DNA of 64,000 bases. It comes from Cephalopachus bancanus (lineage: Eukaryota > Chordata > Mammalia > Primates > Tarsiidae). The translations under genes were made by a program, and so were the position numbers. The DNA lies in NCBI GenBank assembly GCA_027257055.1, contig JAPVLO010000276.1, positions 1,178,001 to 1,242,000 of the forward strand, given 5' to 3'. Every line of letters begins with the position of its first letter. The first letter of the stretch is position 1. This document shows positions 1-32,171 of the stretch, in pieces. Below the pieces are notes generated by a model. The model saw only the letters and a list, made by a program, of their open reading frames with translations, searched no databases and was not told where the DNA came from.

Positions 1-27
1 ACTGGCTCCGCACATATGAAAAAAACT

Positions 28-326
28 GAGCCAGCTCGGTGGCTCAGCCTGTAATCCCGCGCCTTTGGGAAGCTGAGGTAAGTGGATTGCCTGAGCCCGC
101 GGGTTCGAGACCCGCCTGGGCAGGCGAGACCTCATCTCTACAATAAAAATAATTAAAAAAAATTAGCTGGGCGTGGTAGCGTGCACCTGTAATTCCGGCT
201 ACTCGGAAGGCTGAGGCGGAAGGATCGCCGGAGCCCAGCAGGTTGAGGCTGCAGTGGCCGCTCCCGGCCACTGCACTCCAGTCTGGGTAACAGAGTGAGA
301 CTCCAACTCAAAAAAAAAAAAAAAAA
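28..326 (+). mobile_element. Alu, young lineage-type dimer
   Basis: Left arm GGTGGCTCAGCCTGTAATCC, tRNA-like B box GGTTCGAGACC at 102-112, right arm and poly-A to 326. The right-arm hairpin loop is in flipped orientation (251-274). Confidence 0.95.
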
Positions 327-327
327 G

Positions 328-627
328 GGCCGGGCTCGGTGGCTTAGCCTGTAATCCCATGCCTTTGGGAGGCTGAGGTGAGTGGAGTGCCTGAGCCCAC
401 AGGTTTGAGACCCGCCCAGGCAGCAAGACCTCACCTCTACAATAAATCAAAAAATCAGCCGGGCGTGGTAGCGCATGCCTGTAATTCCAGCTACTCGGAA
501 GGCTGAGGCGGAAGGATCGCCGGAGCCCAGCAGGTCGAGGCTGCGGTGGCCGGGAGCGGCCACTGCACTCCAGTCTGGGCGACAGAGTGAGACTCCAACT
601 CAAAAAAAAAAAAGAAAGAAAAGAAAA
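328..627 (+). mobile_element. Alu, same lineage, directly behind the first
   Basis: Head-to-tail with the preceding Alu, sharing its poly-A boundary. The A box has mutated to GGCTTAGCC and the B box to GGTTTGAGACC. The tail is A-rich with G interruptions. Confidence 0.95.
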
Positions 628-2229
628 CAGCCACCATTTGCAAAACACTCAGTAGACACCTATTACTACATCCAAGGCCTCTGGTTACGTGGACTCTCCT
701 CTCTGCCCAATGCCCCTGTTAATGGCCCAACTGTAGCAGAATGCCCAGCCCTAGCCAGGAGACAGGTGTAGGGTGTGCAGCGCACTCCCCCACCCCCACC
801 CCCAGGCATTGGATACAGTACTTTACCTGTGTAATTCCCACAGCAACCCAGCAAATGGGAATGCTTACATTCATCTTGCTGACAAAGCACTGAAGCTTTA
901 AGTCTTAGCGGTTAGTTAAGGCACTTGTTCAAGGCCACACAGCTAGACTGTGACAGAGTTCTGACTTGGGACTGTCTGACTCCACAGCCCTCACTGTACC
1001 CACTTTGGGGCTACGGCCTTTGCCCATCTTTCAGCAAGCCAGAAGTTTGGGGGAGGCTGACTGATACCAGCCAATGGCTAGCAGCCCACCAGTTCCTAAA
1101 ATCAGAAGTTTGCTCCAAGTTGTCCCACGGTCATGCGGGAAACAGGCTCCTAGGGGGTGAGCCCTTGGTCATGGGTTTATAATGCCCCCACCAGCTTCAC
1201 CCATCCCCTAACGCACCTCCATACCCTCATCAGCGACAGGAGGAATCTATGGTTGAGAAAGAGGACAGCACTGTCTAGGAGGACACAGGGTATGCATTCT
1301 CTCAGAGGCTGCTGACCCCAGAGAGGGGAAAGGCCTGTCCCTGCCCTGCCCCACCTCCCAGTTGCCTCATCCTCTCTGGGAACAGGAAATCCATGATCAA
1401 GTCCAAAGGCACAGCAGAGAGAGTTGGGCTGCAGCAGTGTGGATGTCGCCTGCTGTCAGCAGCTCTGCGGGATCCAACAGGGAGGCAAATACCCAGGCCT
1501 GGGCAAGAGGCCCAGGTCCCTTGGGGACCCAGGGCTGCATGGCTGCAGAAGGCCCTGGAAAGTGAGAGCAGCATTTGGGCCAGTGCCTGCTATGAAGCAA
1601 TTAAGAAACATCAGCTCTGATTGTTCTAGGTTTCATTTCCCACGCCACTACTAATTCCAGGTCTCAGTCTCCCTGTGCTTACGATGGGTAGAAAGATCCT
1701 TTTGGATGAAACCACTTGGATCCCACAGGTCTCCCCAAACCTCTTATTCTAGGGACCCAAGGGATTGCAGAAGTGTTAATTAGCCAAGCCTCAAGACAGG
1801 CCTAGGCAGAGGGAGACTCATTAACGTTAATTGGTACTTTAGGATCCTCACCCAGTCAGGAGGGAGCAATGCTTGCTGGGGCGGCCTCTCTGCCCTTGGG
1901 GTTCACAATCTGCCCTAGACTGTGCACCTAGTACAGCTGCAGTGGAGTGAACTGTGACCCCTCCCCTCCCTCACCCCTCATAGGGCCCAGCCTGTGAGAA
2001 GGCAAGGGTGAGCCAGGGGAAGGGGAGGGATGTGACCCCCATTTCCTACAAAAGGGTCGGGACCATATTCTGTCCAGCCAGGCTCTTTGCTGCATACCAA
2101 TGCCGAGCACTGCACTTGGGAGGAGATGCCAGCCTCTAGCAATGGCTCTGAAACTAGTTTAATGAGCCCAGGGAGTCTGTTTAGAATGCATAGTCCCAGG
2201 CAATGTCTTCAGTGAGGTTCAGGAACCTG
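628..2229. other. Intergenic, mostly unique
   Basis: Apart from an old MIR near 830-1000, I see only short spurious frames and no gene or recent repeat. Confidence 0.6.
830..1000 (-). mobile_element. MIR SINE
   Basis: Contains the reverse MIR core (caaggccacacagctag) and flanking gttaaggcact. Confidence 0.6.
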
Positions 2230-2527
2230 TATTTTTTTAAGAAATAGGTTCTTGCCCTGTTGCCCAGGCTGGAGTGTAGTGGCACGACCATAGCTCACTG
2301 CAGCCTCAAACTCCTGGGCTCAAGCAATACTCCTGCCTCAGCCTCTAGAGTAACTAGGACTATAGGCACGCACAACCATATCCAGCTAAATTTTTATTTT
2401 TTATTTTTGTAGAGATGGGGTCTCACTATGTTGCCCAGGCTGGTCTCGAACTCCTGGCCTCAAGCCATCCCTCCACCTTAGCCTCTCAAAGTACTGGGAT
2501 TATAGGCGTGAGCCACTGCACCCAGCC
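2230..2527 (-). mobile_element. Alu, older J-like
   Basis: Reverse orientation with poly-T start. Flanked by AGGAACCTGTATTT (2221) and AGGAAACTGTATTT (2529), a target-site duplication with one difference. Confidence 0.93.
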
Positions 2528-3625
2528 CAGGAAACTGTATTTATTTATTCTTTTTTAGATTAGAAAATAGAATTTATTCAGAAAGTAAATGAGAGAGAGA
2601 GGAGATAGATTCACTTCCCCAAGGTAGGGAAGGGAACCAAAGTTAAGAAACATGGCGGTGGTAGATCAGAGAGCCACATGAAACACCAGAGTTTAGTAAG
2701 GCAATGGCCAGGAACCTGTGTTTTTGACAAGGTGCCCTTTAAAACAGGACTACATTTCAAAGAGCACTAGTCTGACATTTGTGTGTCTACTATGACTTAG
2801 AGCAAAATTAGGCACACAGTAGGTATACAATAAATGCTGATGGATGGAATGAATGAGTGAGTGGGCAGAATATGAAGAGACTGTGAATGGATCTGTAGCA
2901 TCTGAGCAAAATAACCTGCAGTCCTCCAGGAATTCTCCCCTCAGGAAAGAAGCGGGCCCTTCCTTCATCTCTGGTTCGCTCCTTTTCATGGTTGGGACCA
3001 GACTTTTCCTACTGAACTTGCAAGTTACTATCTAAATTCTAAGGGAATTCTAGTCCACACAGAAAAAACCCCACAGAGTCCCTCTCCCACCTTAAATCTA
3101 TCCAGAGAGATTAGGGATCTGGAGGATTCTATGTCCAGAGAAATATATGTAGAAGTTTGCCTATACTGCAATTTTCAGAGTTCTAGACCCTGAAGCTATT
3201 CATGGTTAAGGCTCCCTGTTGGGGCGTCCTTTGATCTGTGAGTCATTGTTAACAGCATGGACAAAAGTGCAGGAAAGACTAGGAGGAAGGCCTGGGCAAA
3301 GGGAGGGGCTGCCAGGGCTCTGTCCCTGGGGCAGGAAGCCAAGGGTAGGCTCTTGGGTTTCTTGCCTACTCTGGGGAGAGTGGACAGGCAGGTAGCAAGC
3401 AGGATTGGAGGTGGAGGTCTGAGGGTCTTGTGGCAGGAAGCAGCTGGGGAGTCTCAAGAGTGTCATAAAGTGACACTCCAAACTCACTCCAGGGCCTACA
3501 AGACATTAAAGGAAAGCGAGGAAAAAAAAGTTTTACTAAACCCCATTTGGTATAGTCACCGTGCTAATTGTACAACACATCTCACTTAATCCATGTCATA
3601 GCCCACTGAAGTAGAGTAGTATTTA

Positions 3626-3932
3626 TTTATTTATTCTTTTTTTTTTTTTTTTAGTTGGAGTCTCACTCTGTCGCCCAGGCTGGAGTGCAGTGGTACATTC
3701 ATGACCACTGCAGCCTCGATCTGCTGGGCTTAGGCGATCCTTCTGCCTCAGCCTTCCAAGTAGCTGGAACTACAGGCACGCACCACCACACCCGGCTAAT
3801 TTTTTGATTTATTGTAGAGATGAGGTCTCACCAAGTTGCCCAGGCTGGTCTCGACCCCCTGGGCTCAGGCAATCCTCCCACCTCGGCCTCCTAAAGTGCT
3901 TGGATTACAGGTTTGAATCACTGCGCCTGGCC
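3626..3932 (-). mobile_element. Alu with perfect 16-bp target duplication
   Basis: AGTAGAGTAGTATTTA at 3610-3625 and again at 3933-3948. It was inserted into an older MIR-like sequence that continues on both sides (about 3550-3625 and 3949-4050). Confidence 0.95.
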
Positions 3933-4485
3933 AGTAGAGTAGTATTTAACATAAGAGGAAGCAGAGACTCGCTGGGGTGGGGAGGGGGCTGTCATTGGCC
4001 CAATTCTACACAGTCTGCAAAGCACAGAGCCGAGATGTCAAATCAGGCCTAACAGCAAAGCCAGCATCCACCCCACTCTGATTTAGGGGACCGGGAAGGG
4101 CACAGACTCCAGAAGCGCACACCCTCCCAAGGGGAGCACACCAACAGTCCTTTTACACATTCCATTCTATGATTCACAGGAAATGACAGAGAAGTTCCAG
4201 GTGAGTGCTGAGACCCAGACCCTGAACTCTTCTGTCCTCATCACAGATGGCCTTGGCCAGATCCCTCCACTACCACCCAAGGTCTTCGGTTCAAAACCTG
4301 CTCTGACTTGTCCAATGGCATTTGGGCATCTACAAACACAGAAAGGAACCTGAAGGTCTCCAACTTCCAGGAGGAAGCAAAGAGTTGGAAAGATTGGAGA
4401 ATTAGTCTCTGTGTGGTTGAGACAGACACTGGGGCATTTAGGAGGGACAGCAGGTAGAGTCCAAAGCTCAGGACAGGGACTTAGC

Positions 4486-4690
4486 CTTGGATTCAAGGTC
4501 GGCCCTTCTGCTTTTTGGCATGACCTTGGGCAAGTACATACACTTCCCCCAGCTTCAATTTCCTCTCCTATTGAGTGAGTAATAGTACCTGTCTCCCAGA
4601 GATATTATAAGACTTGAGTAGGAAAATGAACCCAAAGCTCCCAGGCTCACAGTAAGCAAATGATAAATAGTAACACAATTTCTTACCACT
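4486..4690 (+). mobile_element. MIR SINE
   Basis: Recognised by catgaccttgggcaagt, then an atttcctctcc and taatagtacctg series in the MIR order. Confidence 0.6.
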
Positions 4691-4841
4691 TCATTTGTAA
4701 TAAGTGGGTTATTTGGGGGAAGTAATTTCAAATTCCAAATAGAAGGCATATAATATGATAAAGCATTGACTGAATCATCCTCTTTTCTCATTTATAAACT
4801 GGAAACTCAGAATATCCCTACCTTAAAGGGTTGTCTGGGAT

Positions 4842-5051
4842 GTGACAAGAATTCATGAAAAGTCTATGATATTCTCCTGCAGAATATCAGCACATAGAAC
4901 TGATTCCTGTTATCGACCATACTCTTTTGATCTGCACACACTACATGCAGGTGAGAGAAACTATTCATGCCCAGGAGAAGGTGGAACATTTACATTCAAG
5001 TCAAGGAGATTTGTGTTGTACATGAGAAAGAACTTTCTAGTTGAAAGCTAG
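4842..5051 (+). pseudogene. Decayed C2H2 zinc-finger-like relic
   Basis: A 69-codon open stretch contains HAGERNYSCPGEGGTFTFKS, which lines up position for position with the classic linker plus finger HTGEKPYxCxxCGKxFxxxS. The second zinc Cys is replaced by Glu and the CGK Lys by Gly. The following residues (RRFVLYMRKN) fit the L-x2-H-x-R-x-H half with one extra residue and His replaced by Tyr and Asn. About 35 residues upstream, RIHEKSMIFSC looks like a second linker lacking TG. No intact finger remains, so it could not bind zinc normally. It may be a fragment of a processed KRAB-ZNF copy; chance resemblance cannot be excluded. Confidence 0.4.
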
Positions 5052-5373
5052 CTAAGATCCTGTATTTGCACAGTAGTAATTGAGTTCCCTCAGGCCATTG
5101 TGGGGTCTTTTCCCTTCACAGACAGTAAAAGAGAGATGGGACACTGTCTCAAGGGACACTAGAGAAGAGCCTGGCTAAAGCATGAATTAAAGTGCATGTG
5201 CATGCATGGCATTCATCCTCAGCAAAGAACATCAGAATCCTGATTTGAAGCCTCTCTAAATATTTTCTGGCAGACAGTAGACACTCACTACTTATTGTCC
5301 TGTCTGTTGTGCACTTCACAATGTATCTTTCCTTTAATAAATCTGCCTCTCATAATTAAAAATATATATTTTT

Positions 5374-5670
5374 TTCTTTTCTTTTCTTTTTTTTTTTGAG
5401 TTGACGTCTCACTCTGTCGCCCAGGCTGGAGTGCAGTGGCATGTTCACAGCCACCCCAGTGTTGACCTGCTGGGCTCAGGTGATCCTTCTGCCTCAGCCT
5501 TCCAAGTACCTGGAACTATAGGCACGTACCACCAGCTAATTTTTGATTTACTGTAGAGATGAGGTCGTGCCAAGTTGCCCAGGCTGGTCTCGAACTCGTG
5601 GGCTCAGGCAATCCTCTCACCTCGGCCTCCCAAAGTGCTGGGATTATAGGTGTGAGCCACTGTGCCCAGA
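5374..5670 (-). mobile_element. Alu
   Basis: CT-rich poly-T tail. AATATATATTTTTT occurs on both sides as a target duplication (5361 and 5672). Confidence 0.92.
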
Positions 5671-5929
5671 CAATATATATTTTTTCTACAAGATCATATA
5701 GGAGAAAAATAAGCAACCAACAACTGGAGTGAACTATCAACTGTTTACACTGTGGTGTGCTCTATAACTATTAAGGATGGTGTGTGGACTACATCAATAT
5801 AGGAAAGTGACATCAAGAGAAACAGAACAGGAAACATAGGACATACAGTGACAACCTCATAAAGGCCACAAAGCTCAGGAGATAATTTGCAATAAGTATG
5901 GATCAGATTTTATTTTTTCTCAAGTGGCC

Positions 5930-6330
5930 TAAAACCATTATATGCATTTTTTAAAAAAATAGGATGAATAGGTGGAGCTCAGGGGGGTTCTAGGGCAGTG
6001 AAACCATTTGTATGATACTGTCATGGGGGATCCATTTGCCAAGCCCATAGAATGTACCACATCAAGAGTGAACCTTCATGTACACTGTGTACTTGGGGTG
6101 ATTACAATGTGTCAATACAGGTTCATCGATTGTAAAAACTGTATACTCTGGGTGATTATGACGTGTCAATGCAGGTCACTGATTGTAGTAAACATACCCT
6201 CTGGTGGGGTGTGTTGATGGTGTAATCTGCATATGCAGGGACAGAGGGCATGTGGGAACTCCACACTTTGCATGCAATCTTGCTGTGAATCTCAAATTGC
6301 TCTAAAAAAGTCTATTTTAAAAAATGTTTA
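5930..6330 (+). mobile_element. Old L1 3' untranslated end
   Basis: Order and wording of the L1M-type 3' UTR: gcagtgaaaccatttgtatg, catagaatgtaccac, agagtgaacct, attgctctaaaaaag. It contains a tandem duplication of about 54 bp (6097-6150 and 6151-6204). Confidence 0.65.
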
Positions 6331-6789
6331 AGCCCTATTGGGATGTTAATTGGAAATGCACTACATGTATTTATTTTTATCGTATTATTTTCCCAGGGTT
6401 TATCTTTTCATTTATTCAGAAAAATAAAATAAATCTTTTTTTTAAGTCATGATTGTGAGGATGGTTCTGAGATCCCCAGTTCAGGAAAGGGGATGTTCCC
6501 TCTTCCATTAGATAAGGAACTGGGCTTTGACCCTCCCTCTCTGGGTATTGCTATGCCCCGCTTAGACCAGAGGTCTAATGATACCATCAATCAGATGGGA
6601 GCCAGAGATTAGGAAATGCTAAAGGGACTGCAGCAATTGTGACAGGAAAAGGGAAACAAGTGATTGGCCCTGGTCAGAAATGGCCCCCATCCAAGCCCAA
6701 CTTGCTCACACGCAGGATGTCTCATCCCAAGCCATAACACGTACTTCATTTTGCAAGAGCAGTAAAACACTGGGCTAAAAATCCAGCTG

Positions 6790-7086
6790 CTTTTTTGGAG
6801 GGTGGGGGTTGGAATCTCACTCTGTTGCCCAGGCTGGAGTGCAGTGGCACACTCATGGCCACCGCAGCCTCAACCTGCTGGGCTCAGGTGACCCTTCCAC
6901 CTCAGCCTTCCAAGTAGCTGGAACTACATGCGCGCGGCACCATGCCTGGCTAATTTTTTAATTTATTGTACAGATGAGGTCTCGCCAAGTTGCCTAGGCT
7001 GGTCTCAAACCCCTAGGCTCAGGCAATTTTCTTACCTCGGCTTTCCAAAGTGCTGGGGTTAAAGGCTTGAGCCACAGAGCCCGGCC
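6790..7086 (-). mobile_element. Alu
   Basis: Complete dimer in reverse. Unusually, a 16-base T run follows its 5' end (7087-7102). Confidence 0.93.
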
Positions 7087-7102
7087 TTTTTTTTTTTTTT
7101 TT

Positions 7103-8448
7103 AAGTAATAAATGTCCTCAGGGCTTTGCAGAAAGGAAAGGACATTTACCCACTGAAAATGCAATCAACACAAGGCACACAAACCCTGACAGATTCCATC
7201 ATGGAGCTGCAGGCTTACTGTCTAAGGTCTCTGCTAGAGCTGAGGGCCTACTGCACTGAGCAAGACCCCTCTCCTCTGTGGTCTCTCTGAGTGTGTGCAC
7301 CCTGGTGGTGGAATTGAAGGGCATGAGGATGCACTCAGGGACAGACATCTGAGTCTCCAAGGGCAAGCCTGGCATATGCAAATGGCCTGAAGTCTCCCAT
7401 TATAATGAAGTGGCCCAGCTCACTCTGGGTGGTTCCTATTCTCCATAGACCATATGGAGGGCAGGGACCGTGTCTTAGATTCTGTCCTCCACACAGTACC
7501 AGGTACACAGGGTTATGGAGATATTAGTGAGCCCTCTGTGTTTAATCACTAGGCTGGGCATGAGGTGGATACAAAGAAGAGCCAGGCTCAAAATCCAGAG
7601 ACTCCAAGTGAAGGCAAGTCCCACATGGTTTCAGAGAAGGAGATGAGGCCTGGCTTCAGAATGCCAGGCTTGTAATCTGAGCGATGCCACAGACAGCTGG
7701 CCTGTGCACCCTCTGGTTTCAAACACAAATGCTATGAAATCATTATAGTAACAGGCAGAGGGTGAAAGGTACCTGAAGAGCTTCCAAGAAAGCAATCTGC
7801 GGGCATCCCCCTCAGGCTGCCTAATCTAAGTTCACAGTGCCACCCACCTGCCTAAGGCAGAACCAGGAGTTGCCCTTGACCTCTCCCTCGCCCCTAGTCC
7901 AAAGAAACATCAATTCTACTTCCAAAATGCAGCCGAAGCCCATCACCCCTCCACAGCCTACTGTCATCACCACCATCCCACTCACCATCACCTTGTGTCT
8001 GGATGGTCACAGTCCATTTCCAGAGTGATATTTTTAAAATACGAGTCTGATCAAGTCACTGTCTTACATAACACCTTTCAAGGACTGCCCGTTGCTCTTA
8101 GGAAAATAAAACCAAACCAAACCTAGCCCGAATACTGACACTGCCAATGAGGCCTCGAATTCCTTGGCCCCTGCCAAACTCTCCTGCATGATTTCAAGCA
8201 GCTCTCCTCCTTGTCGTGCCCTACTGATCTGGTGACATTTCTGGGGAACCCACCAGCCTTAGGTCCTGTACACAAGCTGTTCCCTTTGACCAGAACTCCC
8301 TCTTTGACAGGTCAATTCTGATGCATCTTTTAAGTTTAGGTTGTACCCAGCAGCACCTTCCAAGAAGGCCCCCTGGCCTAGGATCGCATCTCTTCTCATT
8401 CTCCAGGTACATTACCAATGGTAATTACAACTTTTGTTTTGCCATAAC
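7103..8448. other. Intergenic, unique
   Basis: No gene or clear repeat seen; one isolated octamer at 7376. Confidence 0.55.
7376..7383 (+). promoter_or_regulatory. Isolated POU octamer upstream of OAF
   Basis: Exact ATGCAAAT (CATATGCAAATGG) 6 kb upstream of OAF; single site, probably chance. Confidence 0.15.
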
Positions 8449-8449
8449 T

Positions 8450-8742
8450 TTTTTTTTTTTTTTTTTTTTGAGTCGGAGTCTCACTCTGTCGCCCAGACTG
8501 GAGTGCAGTGGCCGCTCCCGGCCACCGCAGCCTCGACCTGCCGGGCTCCGGCGATCCTTCCGCCTCAGCCTTCCGAGTAGCTGGAACTACAGGCGCGCGC
8601 TATCACACCCGGCTCATTTTTTGATTTATTGTAGAGATGAGGTCTCGCTGCCCAGGCGGGTCTCGAACCCGCGGGCTCAGGCAATCCACTCACCTCAGCC
8701 TCCCAAAGGCGCGGGATTACAGGCTGAGCCACCGAGCCCGGC
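8450..8742 (-). mobile_element. Alu, young lineage-type, perfect target duplication
   Basis: GCCATAACTTTTT starts at 8441 and again at 8743. Retains the tRNA-like A and B boxes and the GTGGCC-GGGAGC-GGCCAC hairpin, so it is among the least decayed copies here. Confidence 0.96.
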
Positions 8743-8755
8743 TGCCATAACTTTT

Positions 8756-9980
<1,225 letters not shown>

Positions 9981-10078
9981 TGGTTTCAGAAGTTTTAAGC
10001 AGCATAGCAAGGAAAGACCTAAAGAGGATAAAGAGAAAAAATGTTTCTAAAAAAGTCTATGTATGTGCGTATATGTGT

Positions 10079-10099
10079 AAGGTGGGGTGGGGTGGGGTC
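10079..10099 (+). repeat. GGGGT short tandem repeat
   Basis: Four GGGGT-like units in a row, beginning GGTGGGGTGGGG; could fold as a G-quadruplex. Confidence 0.6.
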
Positions 10100-10154
10100 T
10101 TGTATAATGAAACAGGAATTTAGTATTTGATACATAAATACTAATACTCATTTA

Positions 10155-10345
10155 GTATTAAATAATAACTACCATTTATTAGGCCTGTGCTATATGCCAA
10201 ACACTCTGCAAAGGGTTTTATGCAGAATATATCATTTAATTTTCAAAACAACCCAGCAAGGGAAGTATTTACATGCCCATTTCACAGATGAAGAAGGAGG
10301 CTCCCTGAGTCACAGAGCTCATGAGTAACACAAAGCTCCAGGATT
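10155..10345 (-). mobile_element. MIR SINE
   Basis: ccatttattaggcctgtgc, then atttaattttcaaaacaacc and ccatttcacagatgaagaag in reverse MIR order. Confidence 0.7.
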
Positions 10346-10794
10346 GAGCTTTGCTTGGAGCCACCACTGGTGACAGCTTTCCAAGGGTTAGAGATGAAAA
10401 AGGAAAGGAAATTGGTTTATGGAGTGGCAGAAGGCTTGAAATTAGACATAAAGAACTTTCTGACAATGAAGGCTGTTTGGTTGTAGTCAGGGTAATTAGG
10501 CTTGTTAGAGCTCTTCCTCTGAGGGCCTTTACATTTAAGATGAATGGATGCTTCTATGCCTGGATGGTTTAAGGGAAGCACTCTCTGTTCCCAGCACGGG
10601 GGCTGGTCTGTTTGAACTGACAACCTCACTGGGGCTATAAGATTGCCGTACACAAAACCGTTAGATAACAGAAGACAGCACAGGATCTGTTCCCGAATGG
10701 GACCAGAAGAAAGCAAGGGCTTCAGCCAGGCAGATGCTACTGTGGTGACAAGAAAAGTCTACCACAAAGCAAGGACTTTGTGGTGAGGTAGGTG

Positions 10795-11020
10795 GACTTG
10801 TGTTTGAGTCTCTGCTGACTCTACTACTTTTGTAGCCTTGGGTACGTTACCTAACCTCTCTAAGCTTTGGTTTCTTAGTCAGGAAAAAGATGCTAAGAAT
10901 AGAACCTATTTTGGAAGGATGCCATGAAAATTAAATAAGATGATCCATGGAAAATACTTGGCACAGAACCTGAACATAGTAAGAATACAATGAATGGTAG
11001 CTGCTGTAATAATTATTATT
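10795..11020 (+). mobile_element. MIR SINE
   Basis: gtagccttgggtacgttacc, ctaacctctctaagctttgg, then gaaaattaaataagatgat and a 3' attattattg end. Confidence 0.7.
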
Positions 11021-12859
11021 GTTGTTGGAGTTCAGAGGCAGGAGAACCCAGTGTGGGATAGTCATAGGTCAGTAGGTAGCTGAGAACGTCTTCCTGAGAA
11101 GCCTTGGTTTTGCCCTAAATCTGGAAGAGTAGGTCAAGTTGAATCAATCAGAAGAAACAGAGACAGAGGCAGGCAGGTCTCACGTCATGAAGTGAAATTT
11201 CAAATTCCCTATCATTTTAAAAGAAAAATCTGGTTTGATCAGTGGTTGAAATAGAGAAGGATGTTGATTTGGGGGAAGAGGTCGGGGAAAGGGATGAGGC
11301 CTTCCTCCCTAGTTTCCAAACCCCAACTCTTATGAGAAGCAGACAGCCTCAGAGACCCAAAACGTAAATCAGACACCCAAGGCTTCTGGGCCCACTCCTA
11401 GGCTCTTGTGGGAGAGGAAAGGGTAGGAAGCTGAGAACACAGCTGAGGGCAGAGCTGGTGATGATGGGGACAGGACCTGAAACAGAAGTTAGGAAATGTG
11501 GGTGAGGCCCTTAATGACTATGTGGGCTGACTCATGTGGGAAGACCTAACATTAAGGCCACATGGAGGTCTAGTATCCTATCAGGCAGGAGGCCAGTTTT
11601 GAGTCCCTGGGCATCTCTAATCTTCAGTCCTGCCTGCTAAGGGTGGGAGTCCCAAGTGAGCAATCCTTGTGCTAATCCAATTATTCTCTAACAGCCTGCC
11701 ATATCTCCCTAATGTGAAGATAAACTCTTTAGGGGCCAGGTGGATCCCCAAGAAAGATGCTGTTTTACATCCTCTATGCTTAAATCTCTGTCAAGTACCA
11801 ATTATCAACTTCTTATATCAAGTATCACGTGAATCCTTGTTAAAAACACTAATTCTCAGTTCTTTTCCCTACAGAGTCTGATCCCGTAGATTTAGGGACC
11901 CAAGGATCTGTTTTTAACAAGCATCCAGGTTATTTGTTAGGTAAGGCAAATTTGGAAAACCCTGATTTAGACAATCTCTTGAATCCCTTTCGTTCCTAAA
12001 TTCAAGCAGCAGAGTATAGCAGGACCCTGGAATGGTCGCAAGAAGCTGATTCTAGCCAGATCATGCAGTTCACACGACTCTGAGGTGGAGAAGCCCCATA
12101 AGAGAAGGAGGCTGCAAGGCAGAAGGGAGTCTTCACCCATCTGCAACTGAGACCTCCACAGCTGTGAAAATGGACATAGGGGACCAGTAGGTTCTGAGCA
12201 TCCTCCTGGGGCTTTGTCTTGCCTAGGACTGGCAGTACAGTGTAGGTCTCAGCAACTCCCACTATGCACAGAAGGCCCCAGAAACACAAAGAATTTTTAA
12301 AACATGCCTACCCTACACAGCTAATCAGAGGAGGCAGGAATCTGGGTCTCTGGGTCTTCACCCAGTGCAGGGTGCAGGGCAGGGCAGGCACATTTTCCTG
12401 TGGCTTGGGGGAGAGCCCCTGATGGAAGCACATCAGTGTCCCAAGTCCCTGGAAATTCTCCTCTGTGGCCTGGAATCTGACATTTCCCTGGATTTGCTCA
12501 TTCTATTATCGAGAGAAAGAACAGCATCTAGGGAGGTGGGCAGGAGTGAGGAAAGGCAGAGAATGTGGGAGGGAAGGGAGACAGGACTGACAAGAAGGCC
12601 ACACAGGGCCCCCCCAAATCTGAGAGCTTTGAGTACCGGGTTTACCCGATTCATTAAGATCCCACACCCAACGGGTGTCAGCTGGGCGAGAATCCCAACT
12701 CCACTCTCCGACCTAGGGCAGAGAAAAGGCGGAGTGCAAGGTGAGGTCTGATTTTGCTGAAGCTTTTTTAGAAATTCGCTGTGTCAGAGAAACTAAAAGG
12801 CCAAATAAAACCCCTAAAAATCCTAGCCCGATTATTTTATCCACGTGGCACGAGAACAA
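11021..12859. other. Upstream flank of OAF, unique
   Basis: No gene or repeat recognised. Short frames present here look like chance. Confidence 0.5.
12842..12847. promoter_or_regulatory. E-box CACGTG, OAF upstream region
   Basis: A palindromic CCACGTGG at 12841-12848 lies about 575 bp upstream of the OAF ATG. It fits bHLH-ZIP factors such as USF or MYC/MAX. The match is exact; function is inferred. Confidence 0.4.
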
Positions 12860-13142
12860 GCCAAAAACGGGAGGGGGGGCGGGGGAAGAGTCACCCGTCC
12901 CGCCCCTGCTGGGAGGAAGGGATTTGCCAGGAGAGCAAACTTCTGACACAACCCGGGTCGCCGACGCGGCGGGGAGGGAGGTCGAGAAAGCCTTTCCCAC
13001 AAAGCGGCTGATCGGCTGCCCCTCTCCCCGCCCCCTGCCCGGCCGCGGAGCGACGGGAGCCTCCGCGGGCCCTTTAAGGGCCGGGAGGTGCGCGGTCTCT
13101 TTAAGGCAGGTCCTGGTGGTTTCTGTTTTCTGAAGGAAGTGA

Positions 13143-32171
<19,029 letters not shown>

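Noticed and set aside
99..115. tRNA gene suggested by the T-arm-like sequence
   Set aside because: It is inside an Alu; there is no acceptor stem, D-arm or anticodon arm around it.
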